A stretch of 17,500 bases of DNA from Trachelipus rathkii (lineage: Eukaryota > Arthropoda > Malacostraca > Isopoda > Trachelipodidae): NCBI GenBank assembly GCA_015478945.1, contig JABUQX010007453.1, forward strand, positions 1-17,500, in the 5' to 3' direction. The notes under the pieces were generated by a model that was not told where the DNA came from, ran no database searches, and saw only the letters and a list, made by a program, of their open reading frames with translations. A program made the position numbers and the translations under genes. Shown in pieces: positions 17,181-17,500 of the stretch (position 1 is the stretch's first letter; each line of letters starts with the position of its first letter).

Positions 17181-17500
17181 CCTCATGTCGTTACGTGCCT
17201 CCACCTCTACATACATTATAACATATCGATTGTAACTGAATTCGAGCACACTTTCATAAAATTGAAGTTAAAATGCCTAAATTCAATTGAAATTTTAGTA
17301 TTGACTTTTTAGTTATCTAAAAATGTTTAAAAAAAAAAGATAAAAAAACGTTCAAAACTATGTAAACTAACTAAACTCTAAACTCATACCTTTACTTAAC
17401 GTATATTATATAATGTAATCTTTTTTTATTTTATTATTTATTTCAAACCCCTCTGTTTTTTTTAAACAAAAACAAGAAAAAAACACGCGTGAGCAACAAG
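17181..17500. other. AT-rich tail, no gene seen
   Basis: AT-rich sequence with short A and T homopolymers (for example 17330-17347 and 17457-17464). Nothing I can support as a feature. Confidence 0.6.

Noticed and set aside
1..17500. Fungal mitochondrial, kinetoplast or plastid DNA
   Set aside because: AT deserts with GC clusters suggested it, but there is no mitochondrial or plastid gene, rRNA or tRNA in 17.5 kb, and the balanced island with GT-AG splice signals fits nuclear DNA better.
1..17500. CRISPR array, prophage or bacterial operon
   Set aside because: No regularly spaced direct repeats, no contiguous long frames and no ribosome-binding-site pattern.

Overview
The window looks like a piece of a nuclear chromosome from an AT-rich eukaryote. 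There is no operon, no Shine-Dalgarno series, no rRNA, no tRNA that I accept and no gene family I recognise. Most of the sequence is low-complexity TA, TAT and TTA DNA (for example 1 G/C in 60 bases at 541-600). A few islands have much more balanced composition, and the largest, about 12640-15430, is near 50% GC (33/60 at 13021-13080, 30/60 at 13741-13800, 32/60 at 14521-14580 by hand count). A short TTAGG-type run at 3483-3500 is arthropod-like but far too short to place the organism. I cannot name the species or clade.

Layout. 1-896: AT-rich lead-in and TA desert. 897-1010: small structured island, a possible Pol III-type RNA. 1243-1716: the longest open frame (157 codons), which contains a pyrimidine tract plus back-to-back splice signal. 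1717-2765: desert. 2900-4330: zone where the + strand is rich in G and T and the open frames lie on the minus strand. 5005-5213: GC-richer island with a 64-codon frame and two competing hairpins. 5440-7420: TTA/TA desert. 7995-8419: two in-phase candidate minus-strand exons. 8420-11990: desert. 11999-12082: small GC island with a splice-donor-like site. 12528-15430: large GC-balanced island, read here as a multi-exon minus-strand gene or a decaying gene. 15540-15870: GT-rich tract. 16199-16664: imperfect foldback (inverted repeat) element. 16740-17180: TA desert. 17181-17500: unremarkable AT-rich sequence.

How it may fit together (inference). The best exon candidates at 14.5-15.1 kb, 13.9-14.2 kb, 12.5-12.7 kb and 8.0-8.4 kb are all on the minus strand, so the window could hold one or more minus-strand genes with short introns inside islands and long AT-rich introns or spacers between them. 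No product can be named. In the large island both strands carry several 40-130 codon open frames, and some otherwise open frames are broken by single stops. A pseudogene or a non-coding transcript is therefore a live alternative. All exon calls were made by eye from reading frames and splice signals, without alignments or a gene-finder.
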